Notes under the pieces: model-generated
Told to the model about the DNA's origin: nothing
Databases searched by the model: none
The model's input: the letters and a program-made list of their open reading frames with translations, nothing else
Program-made: the position numbers and the translations under genes
Shown here: positions 31,412 through 38,989 of the stretch, one piece after another
Layout: every line of letters begins with the position of its first letter
Numbering within the stretch: position 1 is the first letter of the stretch
Source of the DNA: an uncultured Eubacteriales bacterium
GTDB taxonomy: Bacteria; Bacillota; Clostridia; Oscillospirales; CAG-272
Direction of reading: 5' to 3'
Assembly (NCBI GenBank): GCA_934525675.1
Contig: CAKSZH010000016.1
Span: forward strand, 1-38,989
DNA: 38,989 nucleotides

Positions 31412-32356
31412 TCAATCCTTTTTCAGTTCAATGGAATGGTCCGTTTCGGTTTCACGGACGATGTAAACGGGGCGCGCCTTGATCTCAATGAAGATCTGGG
31501 AGAGGTACTGCCCGAGGATTCCGAGTCCCAGAAGAATCGAGCCGCCGATGAGCAGTCCGATGGTACAGCCGGTCAGAACGGAATTCGAGAAAATGATGGC
31601 GAGGATCAGCGTGACGATACCGCCCGTGAGGAGCAGTCCGCCCGTGACGGCGGAAAGGTACAGCGGTGCGGTCGAAAACGCGGTAATGCCCTCAAACGCA
31701 TAGCGGATGAGCTTGCCGAGCGGGAATTTGCTGACGCCCGCGACCCGCTTGCTGTTTTCATACGGAATCCATTTGGTGCGGAATCCGACAAAGCTGAAAA
31801 TGCCCTTGGAATAGCGGCACTTTTCGGGGAGCGCGAGAATCGCCTCAACGACCTTGCGCTTCATAAGACGGAAATCGCGTGCGCCGCTGACCATTTCCAC
31901 GTCAGACATTTTGTCGATCAGCTTGTAGAAGGCATTGGCGCCGATGGTCTTGAGAATCGGTTCCCCTTTTCTTGTGACGCGGCGCGCGGCGACCTGATCG
32001 TAGCCCTCGTCCACAATGCCGTCATACATGGTGCGGAGCATGGCGGGCGGGTCCTGCAGGTCGGCATCCAGCATGGTCACGAAATCGCCCGTTGCGTTCT
32101 CCATGCCCGCAAGCATCGCGGCTTCCTTGCCGAAGTTGCGGGAAAACGAGATAAACCGGACACGATCGTTCTTCTCCCGAAGCCCCTTGATGAGCTCAAG
32201 CGTTTTGTCGGTCGAACCGTCGTCCACAAACAGGTATTCAAAATCCACGTCCAGCGGTGTAAACAGCTCGCGCCGGACGCGTTCCGCCTCACCGAAGAAG
32301 GTGAGAACGGTCGATTCCTCATTGTAGCATGGCACGATGACAGATATAGTTTTCAT
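31412..32356 (-). CDS. GT2 polyprenyl-phosphate glycosyltransferase (GtrB/DPM1-like)
   Basis: Transfers a sugar from a nucleotide sugar to undecaprenyl phosphate on the inner face of the membrane. The GT-A domain has the start ISVIVPCYNEE, FVDDGSTDKT, FSRNFGKEAAMLAGM, the metal-binding DADLQDPP, and the SKRVAGVSKFPLGKL region typical of GtrB-type enzymes. Two membrane helices follow (about 228-250 and 260-290), as in GtrB. The 314 residues are standard. GGGGG precedes the ATG. The sugar cannot be told from sequence. It is the first gene of a two-gene operon with the GT39-like protein. Confidence 0.92.
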   Translation of the reverse strand: MKTISVIVPCYNEESTVLTFFGEAERVRRELFTPLDVDFEYLFVDDGSTDKTLELIKGLREKNDRVRFISFSRNFGKEAAMLAGMENATGDFVTMLDADLQDPPAMLRTMYDGIVDEGYDQVAARRVTRKGEPILKTIGANAFYKLIDKMSDVEMVSGARDFRLMKRKVVEAILALPEKCRYSKGIFSFVGFRTKWIPYENSKRVAGVSKFPLGKLIRYAFEGITAFSTAPLYLSAVTGGLLLTGGIVTLILAIIFSNSVLTGCTIGLLIGGSILLGLGILGQYLSQIFIEIKARPVYIVRETETDHSIELKKD

Positions 32357-32454
32357 AGTTTTCCCCCATATGATTCTTGCCCGGGAGCATTTCCCGGATA
32401 CGTTCCCGCCGCATGGTTCACGGCGCCCGGCGGATTGGTTACAGTTTCCACCTT

Positions 32455-32483
32455 ATTATAACATAGGACGCACCGGAGTGCAA
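32455..32483 (-). promoter_or_regulatory. Promoter of the glycosyltransferase operon
   Basis: On the minus strand, TTGCAC (32478-32483) is followed after 17 bases by a perfect TATAAT (32455-32460), about 95 bases upstream of the GT2 start. Confidence 0.7.
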
Positions 32484-32711
32484 GAAGTTTCAGGAATTTG
32501 TGATAAAAACCTGATTGTTCTCTTCCGGCAGGATCCGAAGCGGAAAAATCCCGTTATTTCCGGGGTTTCGTTGCCCTGCCGCGCAGTTTTTTCGCGTGGA
32601 TTCCGGTTGATTCTCCCGCATCCGCACAAATTTGACCCAATCTGACGCAATTTCCGTAACAAACGCGTCACATTTTCCATTTATTTGAAATTATTATGTT
32701 ATTTGGCATTT

Positions 32712-32757
32712 CGTGTCAGTGCGCGACATGGTATGACACGGAAAGTCCTGCTATAAT
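32712..32757 (+). promoter_or_regulatory. Possible phage-module control region: inverted repeat and -10 box
   Basis: CGTGTCA (32712-32718) and TGACACG (32734-32740) are perfect 7-base inverted arms 15 bases apart. A perfect TATAAT follows at 32752-32757, with no good -35 at 17 bases (ATGACA is 13 bases away). Such a layout fits an activator- or repressor-controlled promoter of the terminase genes. Otherwise 32484-32870 holds no gene that I support. Confidence 0.4.
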
Positions 32758-32870
32758 CAGCTTGCACGGGACAAACGTGTACCGCTCGGCAGCGACAGCA
32801 GGAAATCTCCTGTACCGATTGCCGGCGGCAAAAAAGGACAAGCGAATCCCGAAGAAAGGAGTCAGGCACA

Positions 32871-33626
32871 GTGAAAGCCGAACAGTTGCAGATACCGATG
32901 CAGGAACCGCCGCAAGCGGAAGAGCCGACCGGAGAACCGGAAGAGCATTCCGGACAGCCGACAAACGCCTCCGGCGCCGCAAAGCGCGGCGCCAAAGCAA
33001 GAGGGAAAACCGCCGCAGGCGGCAGGCGTTCCCGGAGACCCCCGTCCCCGCCGATGAGCGCGGCGGGCGACGCAACCGGAAATCCGTCCCCGCCGATGAG
33101 CGCGGCGGGCGACGCAACCGGGAACAAACATTCCGCAAAAACGGGTGCGGGGGGATTTGCCTCCCTGCCCCGCCCCGTTCCGCGCGACTGCCGCGATCCG
33201 TTGGCGCTTGCCAGAGGCGGACTGCTTTTCGATCTGCTTTCCCTGTATCTGGAACGCTGTGCCGGAAAGCCGGGTACTCCGGAAACCGCGAACATACCGG
33301 CGGGAAAGGGGAACGGCGCAGAAAAATCCAAAAAAGCCGCCCCCATCAGCCGTTTCCCCAATCTTGCCGGATTCTGCCGGTTTCTCGGAGTCGGTATGGC
33401 GCGGATGGAGATCTTATCTACGGAAGAACCGGAGATCTACGATTCCCTCTGCGCAATCTTTGAGGATGAGGCGCTCAATTCGGGCGTTTCCGCCTCGGTG
33501 CTGACCCCCTACTTCAAGAAACGTCTCGGCTACGCGGACAAGCCGTCCGCCTCCCCGACCGGGGACGAAGAGAGCGGAGGGATCCGACTCATCTTCGACC
33601 ACGACGTCTGGGAGGACGGTGCATAA
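32871..33626 (+). CDS. Phage terminase small subunit-like protein
   Basis: Small terminase subunits recognise phage DNA and start packaging. The first ~100 residues are Pro/Gly/Ala/Glu-rich with a duplicated PSPPMSAAGDATGN. The C-terminal half is conserved-looking: PISRFPNLAGFCRFLGVG, a block with YDSLCAIFEDEALNSG, then VLTPYFKKRLGYADK, and it ends FDHDVWEDGA. The second half resembles small terminase proteins of Clostridia phages, and the gene sits directly before the large subunit, overlapping it by 8 bases. The start is GTG with AAAGGAG 9 bases upstream. The small-subunit call leans on position as well as sequence. Confidence 0.75.
   Translation: MKAEQLQIPMQEPPQAEEPTGEPEEHSGQPTNASGAAKRGAKARGKTAAGGRRSRRPPSPPMSAAGDATGNPSPPMSAAGDATGNKHSAKTGAGGFASLPRPVPRDCRDPLALARGGLLFDLLSLYLERCAGKPGTPETANIPAGKGNGAEKSKKAAPISRFPNLAGFCRFLGVGMARMEILSTEEPEIYDSLCAIFEDEALNSGVSASVLTPYFKKRLGYADKPSASPTGDEESGGIRLIFDHDVWEDGA
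33042..33125 (+). repeat. 42-bp tandem duplication inside the small terminase gene
   Basis: Two near-identical copies (33042-33083 and 33084-33125) each encode PSPPMSAAGDATGN. The frame is kept, and the copies differ by one base at the end of the unit, so the duplication is recent. Confidence 0.85.
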
Positions 33627-34950
33627 CGGGATGACACGCGAGGTTCACATCGCGGGAAAGCCGAATCCGCGCCAGCTCCTTTTCTTCCGCTCCTCCGCAC
33701 GCTTCACCGCATACGGCGGAGCACGTGGCGGTGGCAAATCCTGGGCGCTCCGGCGCAAGCTGGTCGCCCTCTGCCTCCGCTACTCCGGAATCACCTGTCT
33801 GCTTGTCCGCAGAACGCTTCCGGAAATACGGGCAAATCACCTCCGCCCGCTCCTCTCCGAGTATGGGGAAATCCTCTCCTATTCCGAGGAACAAAAGTGC
33901 ATTTCCTTCCCGAACGGAAGCCGCATTTACCTCGGTTTCTGCGCGTCGGAACGCGACGTGCTGCGCTACCAGGGTCAGGAATACGACATTATCGCCATCG
34001 ACGAGGCAACGCAACTGAGCGAATATCAGTTTTCGATTTTCAAGGCCTGTCTGCGAGGCACAGGGGAATATCCCCGGAGAATGTATCTGACCTGTAACCC
34101 CGGCGGCGTGGGACACGCGTGGGTCAAACGTCTGTTTGTTGACCGCGCCTTCCGCAAGGGAGAGAATCCCGACGACTACTGCTTCATTCCCGCACGCGTT
34201 TTCGACAATCACGTTCTGACAGACGCGGACCCCGAATACGTCAAAAGCCTCGAAAGCCTGCCGCCGCGTCTGCGCGACGCCTGGCTCCTTGGGCGCTGGG
34301 ACGTATTTGAGGGACAGTTTTTCCCCGAATTCGATCCGGAGGTTCACACCTGCGACCGTTCTGTGATCCCCCAATACACAAGGCGCTTTGTCGCTCTGGA
34401 CTACGGATTCGATATGCTCGCCGCCCTGCTTCTGGGCGTCGGCGAGGACGGGGTTCTGTACGTGCTGCGCGAAACCTGCATTCCGGGACTGACCGTCGGA
34501 GAGGCGGCAATGGAGGTGGCAAAACTCGCCCGCGGGGAAGCGGCGGAATACGCGGTCGCCTCCCCCGATCTGTGGAACCGTCGGCAGGATACGGGACGCA
34601 GCGGCTTTGAGATCATGCAGGCGTGCCCGGGGATGCCCCCGATGCGGGCAGCCGATGACCGCCGCGTGCCCGGCTGGCGGGTACTCCGCGAAATGCTTCA
34701 CACATCGCCTGAGTCACGGGACAAGCCCCGGCTGATGATCTCACGGGATTGTCACGAACTCATCCGATGTCTGCCCGCGCTGCTGTTCGACCGAGAGCGG
34801 TCGGAGGACGCGTCGGGAGAACCGCACGCCGTCACCCATGCACCGGAGGCACTCCGATATGCGGTGATGAGCCGGAATCCGGCGCCCGTCAGGGTGGCGG
34901 GGAAACCCGACTTCCGGTTTCCGGTACGGAGAGGACCGTTTTCGTTCTGA
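33619..34950 (+). CDS. terL: Phage terminase large subunit
   Basis: The ATP-driven DNA packaging motor and nuclease of a tailed phage. Walker A is YGGARGGGKSW (about residues 33-43). Walker B with catalytic Glu is IIAIDEATQL (about 124-133). The coupling motif LTCNPGG follows, then the RuvC-like nuclease domain starting at ALDYGFD (about 258). The 443 residues are a full-length protein with no frameshift, so the motor looks intact. The GTG at 33619 overlaps the small-subunit gene and has GGAGG 3 bases upstream; an ATG at 33631 is an alternative. The 287-base gap that follows (34951-35237) has no convincing gene. Confidence 0.93.
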   Translation: MHNGMTREVHIAGKPNPRQLLFFRSSARFTAYGGARGGGKSWALRRKLVALCLRYSGITCLLVRRTLPEIRANHLRPLLSEYGEILSYSEEQKCISFPNGSRIYLGFCASERDVLRYQGQEYDIIAIDEATQLSEYQFSIFKACLRGTGEYPRRMYLTCNPGGVGHAWVKRLFVDRAFRKGENPDDYCFIPARVFDNHVLTDADPEYVKSLESLPPRLRDAWLLGRWDVFEGQFFPEFDPEVHTCDRSVIPQYTRRFVALDYGFDMLAALLLGVGEDGVLYVLRETCIPGLTVGEAAMEVAKLARGEAAEYAVASPDLWNRRQDTGRSGFEIMQACPGMPPMRAADDRRVPGWRVLREMLHTSPESRDKPRLMISRDCHELIRCLPALLFDRERSEDASGEPHAVTHAPEALRYAVMSRNPAPVRVAGKPDFRFPVRRGPFSF

Positions 34951-35237
34951 TTGCCGGGGATCCTTCCGCTCCTCCGGGAGCGCTGTCCCGTGCATTCCCG
35001 GCATTGCCCCACCCCCCGTGATACCCGTTTCCCGACGCGGGACGGTCCCATCTGAGAGACCAGCCTCCCGTATGTCTTCCGCGCGTCAACCCGGTATACT
35101 GTCCTTAACAAACGGTACTACCGCCCCTGGAGAAACGAATCTTCCGGTTCCCCGGCGCGGGGAGAACGGGTCAGGGCAACATGGGGCAGACGAACACGAA
35201 ACCTCCCCTTCAACAAAAAAGAACAAGGAGAAACCAA

Positions 35238-37004
35238 ATGTCAAATGTCACATCGGGCAAGGTTGCCCTGTCGGGCGGTTCCTCCGCCGCGGAAAAGACC
35301 GTGACGGTCGCCGGCTTTTCCGGGATCGATCAGAGGGTCTGTCCCGGAGTGGAGCCGTCCGGCACCAAGCCGTCCGCGGTGGCGGACGTGCAGAACTTCC
35401 GCGTTCTTTCCGGCGGCGCGCTGGAAAAGCGCAGCGGCTTCCGACACCTTGCCACTCTGAACGCCCCGATCCGTGCCGCCATCACGCTGCTCTATGCGGG
35501 CAAAGAACACCTGTTCTGCGCCACAAAAGAGGGAGTTTACGACTACACGGAGGAGGACGGGATCCGTCGTATTCTCTCCGTTGCCTCAACGGGCAGCTGC
35601 GCCGCGTTCTACCGCGATGCCTACGGGCTTTGCCTGTTTACGAACGGGCAGATCCTCCGCGTTACTCCGTCCGAGGTCCGGGATTCGGCGTACATTCCGC
35701 TCTATCTGAAAGAGCATCAGAACACCCAGCGTGTCACGTCTGCCGATGTTTACGAGGATGTCAACCTGCTCACGCGCTTCGTCCGCCTGACCTATCAGTT
35801 TGCGGAATACTCCGACTATCTCCGGCTGCCATTCACACCGAAATCGGTCAGAAGTTTCAAGGTTGACGGAAAGGAGCTGACCGGAACCTACACCTATGAA
35901 ACCGATTCCATGGGTACGCTTGTCCGCCTGCCGGCTTCTTATCCGAAGGACCACACGGCGGAGATCGTCTGCGAGGTTCCCGATTCCGTGTACGGTGAAA
36001 ACAGTCATCCGCTTGCCGACGTCAGAGGGGTATTTCTCGCACGGACCGAGGGGCTGGAGGACCGCCAGCACCTGCTTCTTGCCGAAAAGGACGGCGGGAT
36101 CCGCTGGAGCGATCCCATTCCGGAGTACACCCCGGACGGAATCTACATCCCAGCGGCGAATTTCTACGATCCGGTTCCGGACGGTTACCCGATTACCGGA
36201 TTTGCCCGTCATTTCGACCGGATCCTGTGTTTTACGGAAAACGCGACCTATCAGCTCGTCCGGCTTTTGCCGAGTCCCCGCTTCCGTTTCTGCAACGGCA
36301 GCATCGGATGCAGCTCGCCGACCGCGGCCGCGACCGTGGAGAACGCGCCCGTCACCGTTTCGGACGGCAACCTCTGCCGCTTTACCGACACCACGGAGAC
36401 CTCAAATCTCGATGACGCATCTCCCGTTTCCGATGCCATCGGCACACTCGGGCTGACGGGGGACGCATACCTGTTCTTTGACCGGACGCGGCAGGAATTG
36501 TGGATCCGCGATCTCGGCGATGAAAACGGACTTGTCCGCATTTACCGGGTAAGGACCGGAACCTGGTATGATTTTACCGGGATCGTCGCAAGCGGATTCT
36601 TTTCCTTTGCGGGGCAGGTCGGGTATTTCGGCGGAAAGTCGCTGTACCTGACGGACGAGGCCCTGACGGCGGATCAGTCGCCGACGGGTGCGGCGGTTCC
36701 GATCCGGGCGCTTGCCGAGACCCACTGGATGGGGTTCGGCGACCGCGACCCGGTCCGCAGGTCCGGCTCCCTTGCCATCTCCTGCTCCACCGGCGGCGGA
36801 AAGATTTCCGTCACCCTCACGACCGATACCGGAAGCGTTGCCACGGCGGTGCTCGGAAAAGAGACGCCGTCCGCGCCCGGTGCACCGGCACTCATTGAGT
36901 ACGGCTTCACGCCGGGGCGCTTCCATTTCTTCCGGGTACGCATCGTATCCGACGGGGTGGAACGCGTCGGGCTTTACCGTCTCTCCCTGACGGGCAGGAA
37001 GTAA
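35238..37004 (+). CDS. Phage structural protein, tail-connector/stabilisation (P22 gp10-like) candidate
   Basis: A 588-residue protein starting after GGAG at 35231. Near the N-terminus, after GIDQR, comes ADVQNFRVLSGGALEKRSGF, a form of the D..NF....G.L.KR.G motif seen in tail-tube and DNA-stabilisation proteins of podovirus-like phages. The rest looks all-beta, with repeated short blades (for example LYAGKEHLFCATKEGVYDY and FARHFDRILCFTENATYQL), compatible with a propeller. It lies between the large terminase and the portal gene. A structural role at the portal-tail junction is likely from motif and position; the exact equivalent is uncertain. Confidence 0.65.
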   Translation: MSNVTSGKVALSGGSSAAEKTVTVAGFSGIDQRVCPGVEPSGTKPSAVADVQNFRVLSGGALEKRSGFRHLATLNAPIRAAITLLYAGKEHLFCATKEGVYDYTEEDGIRRILSVASTGSCAAFYRDAYGLCLFTNGQILRVTPSEVRDSAYIPLYLKEHQNTQRVTSADVYEDVNLLTRFVRLTYQFAEYSDYLRLPFTPKSVRSFKVDGKELTGTYTYETDSMGTLVRLPASYPKDHTAEIVCEVPDSVYGENSHPLADVRGVFLARTEGLEDRQHLLLAEKDGGIRWSDPIPEYTPDGIYIPAANFYDPVPDGYPITGFARHFDRILCFTENATYQLVRLLPSPRFRFCNGSIGCSSPTAAATVENAPVTVSDGNLCRFTDTTETSNLDDASPVSDAIGTLGLTGDAYLFFDRTRQELWIRDLGDENGLVRIYRVRTGTWYDFTGIVASGFFSFAGQVGYFGGKSLYLTDEALTADQSPTGAAVPIRALAETHWMGFGDRDPVRRSGSLAISCSTGGGKISVTLTTDTGSVATAVLGKETPSAPGAPALIEYGFTPGRFHFFRVRIVSDGVERVGLYRLSLTGRK

Positions 37005-37036
37005 CCGTACCGATAAACCGAAAGGAAAAAGATCAG

Positions 37037-38632
37037 ATGAAACAAACAACGACTGTTTCCTGGCGGCTGTATGATGCCGGCAGGGAATACAACAGGCGGA
37101 TCTCGCTGTATTCGACGATCCGCAAAAACGAACGCTTTTACCGCGGCGACCAGTGGTACGGCATTGAGGAGGACGGACTTCCGCATCCCGTGTTCAATAT
37201 TGTCCGCCGGGTGACGGATTACCTCGTTTCCTCGGTCGGCTCCGGCAGTGTCGGCTTTTCCTACGTCACGGACGACGTAATTGCCAGAGACAAAGCGGAA
37301 GCGACGCGGCAGGACGAAGCCCTGCGTGTACTCTCGGACGCGGCGGCGGGGCTCTGGAAGGATTCCCGCGTGGAGCGCCGGATCCCGGAACTGCTGCTTG
37401 ACGCGGCGCTGACCGGGGACGCGGCGGTCTACTGCCGCTGGAACGGCGACATGGGCAGTGCGGGCGGATTCTCCGGCAATGTGGAGACCGACCGGATCGA
37501 CGGCTCGAATCTGTTCCTCGCGGATGTCTCCTCCTCCGACATTCAGTCACAGGCATGGGTCATGCTGGCGGGGCGCGCATCCGTGGAAGAACTCCGGCGC
37601 GACGCCGCGCTTGCGGGTATCAGCGAGGCGGAACGGGCAAAGATTCTGCCGGACGACAACCGCGACACCAAGATCGGCGACCTTGCCGACGCGCTTCCCA
37701 CGGACGACTATGCGACCTTCCTCATCCGTTTCCGGAAAGACAAGGACGGAAACGTGGTCTTCCGGAAATCCACCCGTGAGGTGGACTTCCCGGAGGTACA
37801 CACAAAACGGCGTATTTACCCCATCGCGCTCTTCAACTGGTACCGCACGCGGGGGAGCTATCACGGCACCTCGCCCATCACTTCCCTGCTTCCGAACCAG
37901 CGGTTTCTCAACCTTGCCTATGCGCTCTGCATGAAGCACATGCGCGACACGGCGTTCTCCAAGGTGATCTACGATCAGTCGCGGATTCCCGAATGGAGCA
38001 ACGAGGTCGGCGAAGCGATTGCGGCGGTCGGCGGAGGAAACATTTCCGACGCGGTAAGCGTTGTGGGGACGGGCAAAATGGCAGAAGGCTATCAGGTCTT
38101 CATTGACCGGGTGACCGAGGCGACCAAGGAAATGATGGGTGCGACGGACACGGTACTGGGTTCCGCCGAAGCATCCAACACGAGCGCGATTCTGGCGCTT
38201 CAGGAAGCGTCGCGCGTCTCGCTCGGGCAGGTAGTCTCGTCCTACACGCGTTTTCTGGAAGAAATCGCGGAGATCTGGGCGGACCTCATCCGTTCCGCCT
38301 ATCCGCCGGAACGTCCGGTGCCGTCTGCCGACGGCTCGGGGACCGTTCACTTTGCGGACTTCTCGGTGCTGGACGGTCTGACGGTGCGTGCGCTCGCGGA
38401 GATCGCAGGCAGCGGGCGATACAGTGCATCCGAGACGGTGAACGTATTGGACAAGCTGCTTTCCGGCGGTCACATTACGGCGGTGCAGTATCTGGAGCGT
38501 CTGCCGTCGGGCTTACTTGCGGGGAGAGATACTCTTCTCGCTGAACTGAGGAACGGACAGGGCGGAAAGGAGGGGAACGGAGATGGAGATTACGGAAAAG
38601 GCGGAAGTAACGGAAGCGGCAGAAACAATTGA
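37037..38632 (+). CDS. Phage portal protein
   Basis: The portal forms the dodecameric ring through which DNA enters and leaves the head. The 531 residues show typical portal features: an N-terminal NERFYRGDQWYGIEEDGLP with FNIVRRVTDYLVSS, IYPIALFNWYRTRGSYHGTSPI in the middle, LLPNQRFLNLAYALCMKH, and the long-helix region GATDTVLGSAEASNTSAILALQEAS. The C-terminus is Gly/Asn-rich. AAAGGA precedes the ATG. Its last 50 bases overlap the next gene. The frame is intact. Confidence 0.88.
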   Translation: MKQTTTVSWRLYDAGREYNRRISLYSTIRKNERFYRGDQWYGIEEDGLPHPVFNIVRRVTDYLVSSVGSGSVGFSYVTDDVIARDKAEATRQDEALRVLSDAAAGLWKDSRVERRIPELLLDAALTGDAAVYCRWNGDMGSAGGFSGNVETDRIDGSNLFLADVSSSDIQSQAWVMLAGRASVEELRRDAALAGISEAERAKILPDDNRDTKIGDLADALPTDDYATFLIRFRKDKDGNVVFRKSTREVDFPEVHTKRRIYPIALFNWYRTRGSYHGTSPITSLLPNQRFLNLAYALCMKHMRDTAFSKVIYDQSRIPEWSNEVGEAIAAVGGGNISDAVSVVGTGKMAEGYQVFIDRVTEATKEMMGATDTVLGSAEASNTSAILALQEASRVSLGQVVSSYTRFLEEIAEIWADLIRSAYPPERPVPSADGSGTVHFADFSVLDGLTVRALAEIAGSGRYSASETVNVLDKLLSGGHITAVQYLERLPSGLLAGRDTLLAELRNGQGGKEGNGDGDYGKGGSNGSGRNN

Positions 38633-38989
38633 GGAAACGGAACGGTTCCCGGAGGGCGGAGCGCCCGATGGGGATCCGGCGGCGATGCCGGCGCTTGCCG
38701 GCGAGCCTGACGGCGGGCACCCATCGGGCGCGGACGGGAACAGCGACACCACCGATGGGGATCCGGCGGCGATGCCGGCGCATGCCGGCGAGCCTGGCGG
38801 CGGGCACCCATCGGGCGCGGACGGAAACAGCGACACCACCGATGGGGATCCGGCGGCGACGCCGGCGCTTGCCGGCGAGCCTGACGGCGGGCACCCATCG
38901 GGCGCGGACGGGAACAGCGACACCACCGATGGGGATCCGGCGGCGACGCCGGCGCTTGCCGGCGAGCCTGACGGCGGGCACCCATCGGG
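38583..38989 (+). CDS. Phage protein with 29-residue tandem repeats, cut by window end (scaffold candidate)
   Basis: The frame starts at ATG 38583 inside the end of the portal gene, with GGAAAGGAGGGG just upstream, and runs off the right edge without a stop. It begins with an acidic MEITEKAEVTEAAETIEE segment and then repeats a 29-residue unit, DGDPAAMPALAG followed by EPDGGHPSGADGNSDTT, at least 3.7 times. The gene after the portal is often a scaffold or protease, and acidic disordered N-termini are common in scaffolds. That is position-based guesswork; most of the protein is outside the window. Confidence 0.7.
   Translation, partial: MEITEKAEVTEAAETIEETERFPEGGAPDGDPAAMPALAGEPDGGHPSGADGNSDTTDGDPAAMPAHAGEPGGGHPSGADGNSDTTDGDPAATPALAGEPDGGHPSGADGNSDTTDGDPAATPALAGEPDGGHPS
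38667..38989 (+). repeat. 87-bp perfect-period minisatellite
   Basis: Units begin at 38667, 38754, 38841 and 38928, exactly 87 bases apart, and the array continues past the window. Copies differ at a few bases (for example GATGCC/GACGCC, CTT/CAT). The array is in frame with the phage gene. Open frames seen on the other strand here come from the repeat. Confidence 0.92.

Noticed and set aside
35018..35866. A 282-codon frame overlapping the start of the connector-like gene
   Set aside because: Arg/Ala-rich out-of-frame shadow; the frame starting at 35238 has GGAG and a recognisable motif.
38667..38989. CRISPR or origin iterons in the 87-bp repeats
   Set aside because: The whole unit repeats with few differences and stays in frame with an open gene that has a ribosome binding site.

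Overview
The window looks like chromosomal DNA of a GC-rich, spore-forming Clostridia-type Bacillota. The evidence is a SpoIVB protease gene, a zapA-U32 peptidase pair, a short PUA-less ProB, AAGGAGG-type ribosome binding sites and a glycyl-radical microcompartment. No rRNA, tRNA or CRISPR array was seen.

Layout. 1-4.7 kb: proB (minus strand, running toward the left edge) diverges from zapA and a U32-family peptidase-like gene, followed by a decayed 41-bp repeat tract. 4.7-9.0 kb: one large secreted protein on the minus strand, with a GH71/GH99-like barrel, a CBM9-like domain and three LamG-like modules. 9.1-21.6 kb: a single plus-strand bacterial microcompartment (BMC) operon with a good promoter at the front and a strong terminator at the end. 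Its order is class II aldolase, zinc alcohol dehydrogenase, four BMC-H shell proteins, the BMC-P pentamer, PduS-like and PduT-like redox proteins, a glycyl radical diol dehydratase, its activase, EutS/PduU-like and EutP/PduV-like proteins, a ParA ATPase and a small disordered protein that overlaps it. 21.7-27.9 kb (minus): a MarR regulator, a heterodimeric ABC exporter and an unrecognised nuclease-like protein, with a MarR-type palindrome just past the -10 box. 28.2-29.3 kb: spoIVB. 29.9-32.4 kb (minus): a GT2/GT39-type glycosyltransferase pair. 32.9 kb to the right edge: a phage packaging/head module (small and large terminase, a tail-connector-like protein, portal, and a repeat-containing protein cut by the window end).

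How the BMC genes may work together. The aldolase would split a 6-deoxyketose 1-phosphate (fuculose- or rhamnulose-1-P) to lactaldehyde. The alcohol dehydrogenase would reduce lactaldehyde to 1,2-propanediol, and the glycyl radical enzyme would dehydrate this to propanal. All nine active-site positions I remember from the B12-independent glycerol dehydratase are present. The PduS/PduT pair could move electrons through the shell. The CoA-acylating aldehyde dehydrogenase and the PduL phosphotransacylase that normally finish this pathway are absent from the window. Three enzymes carry encapsulation-peptide-like helices in three different places: C-terminal (aldolase), N-terminal (alcohol dehydrogenase) and inside an extra ~50-residue loop (glycyl radical enzyme). 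The ParA and small-protein pair at the end looks like a McdA/McdB-type compartment-positioning system. These are the most interesting features of the window.
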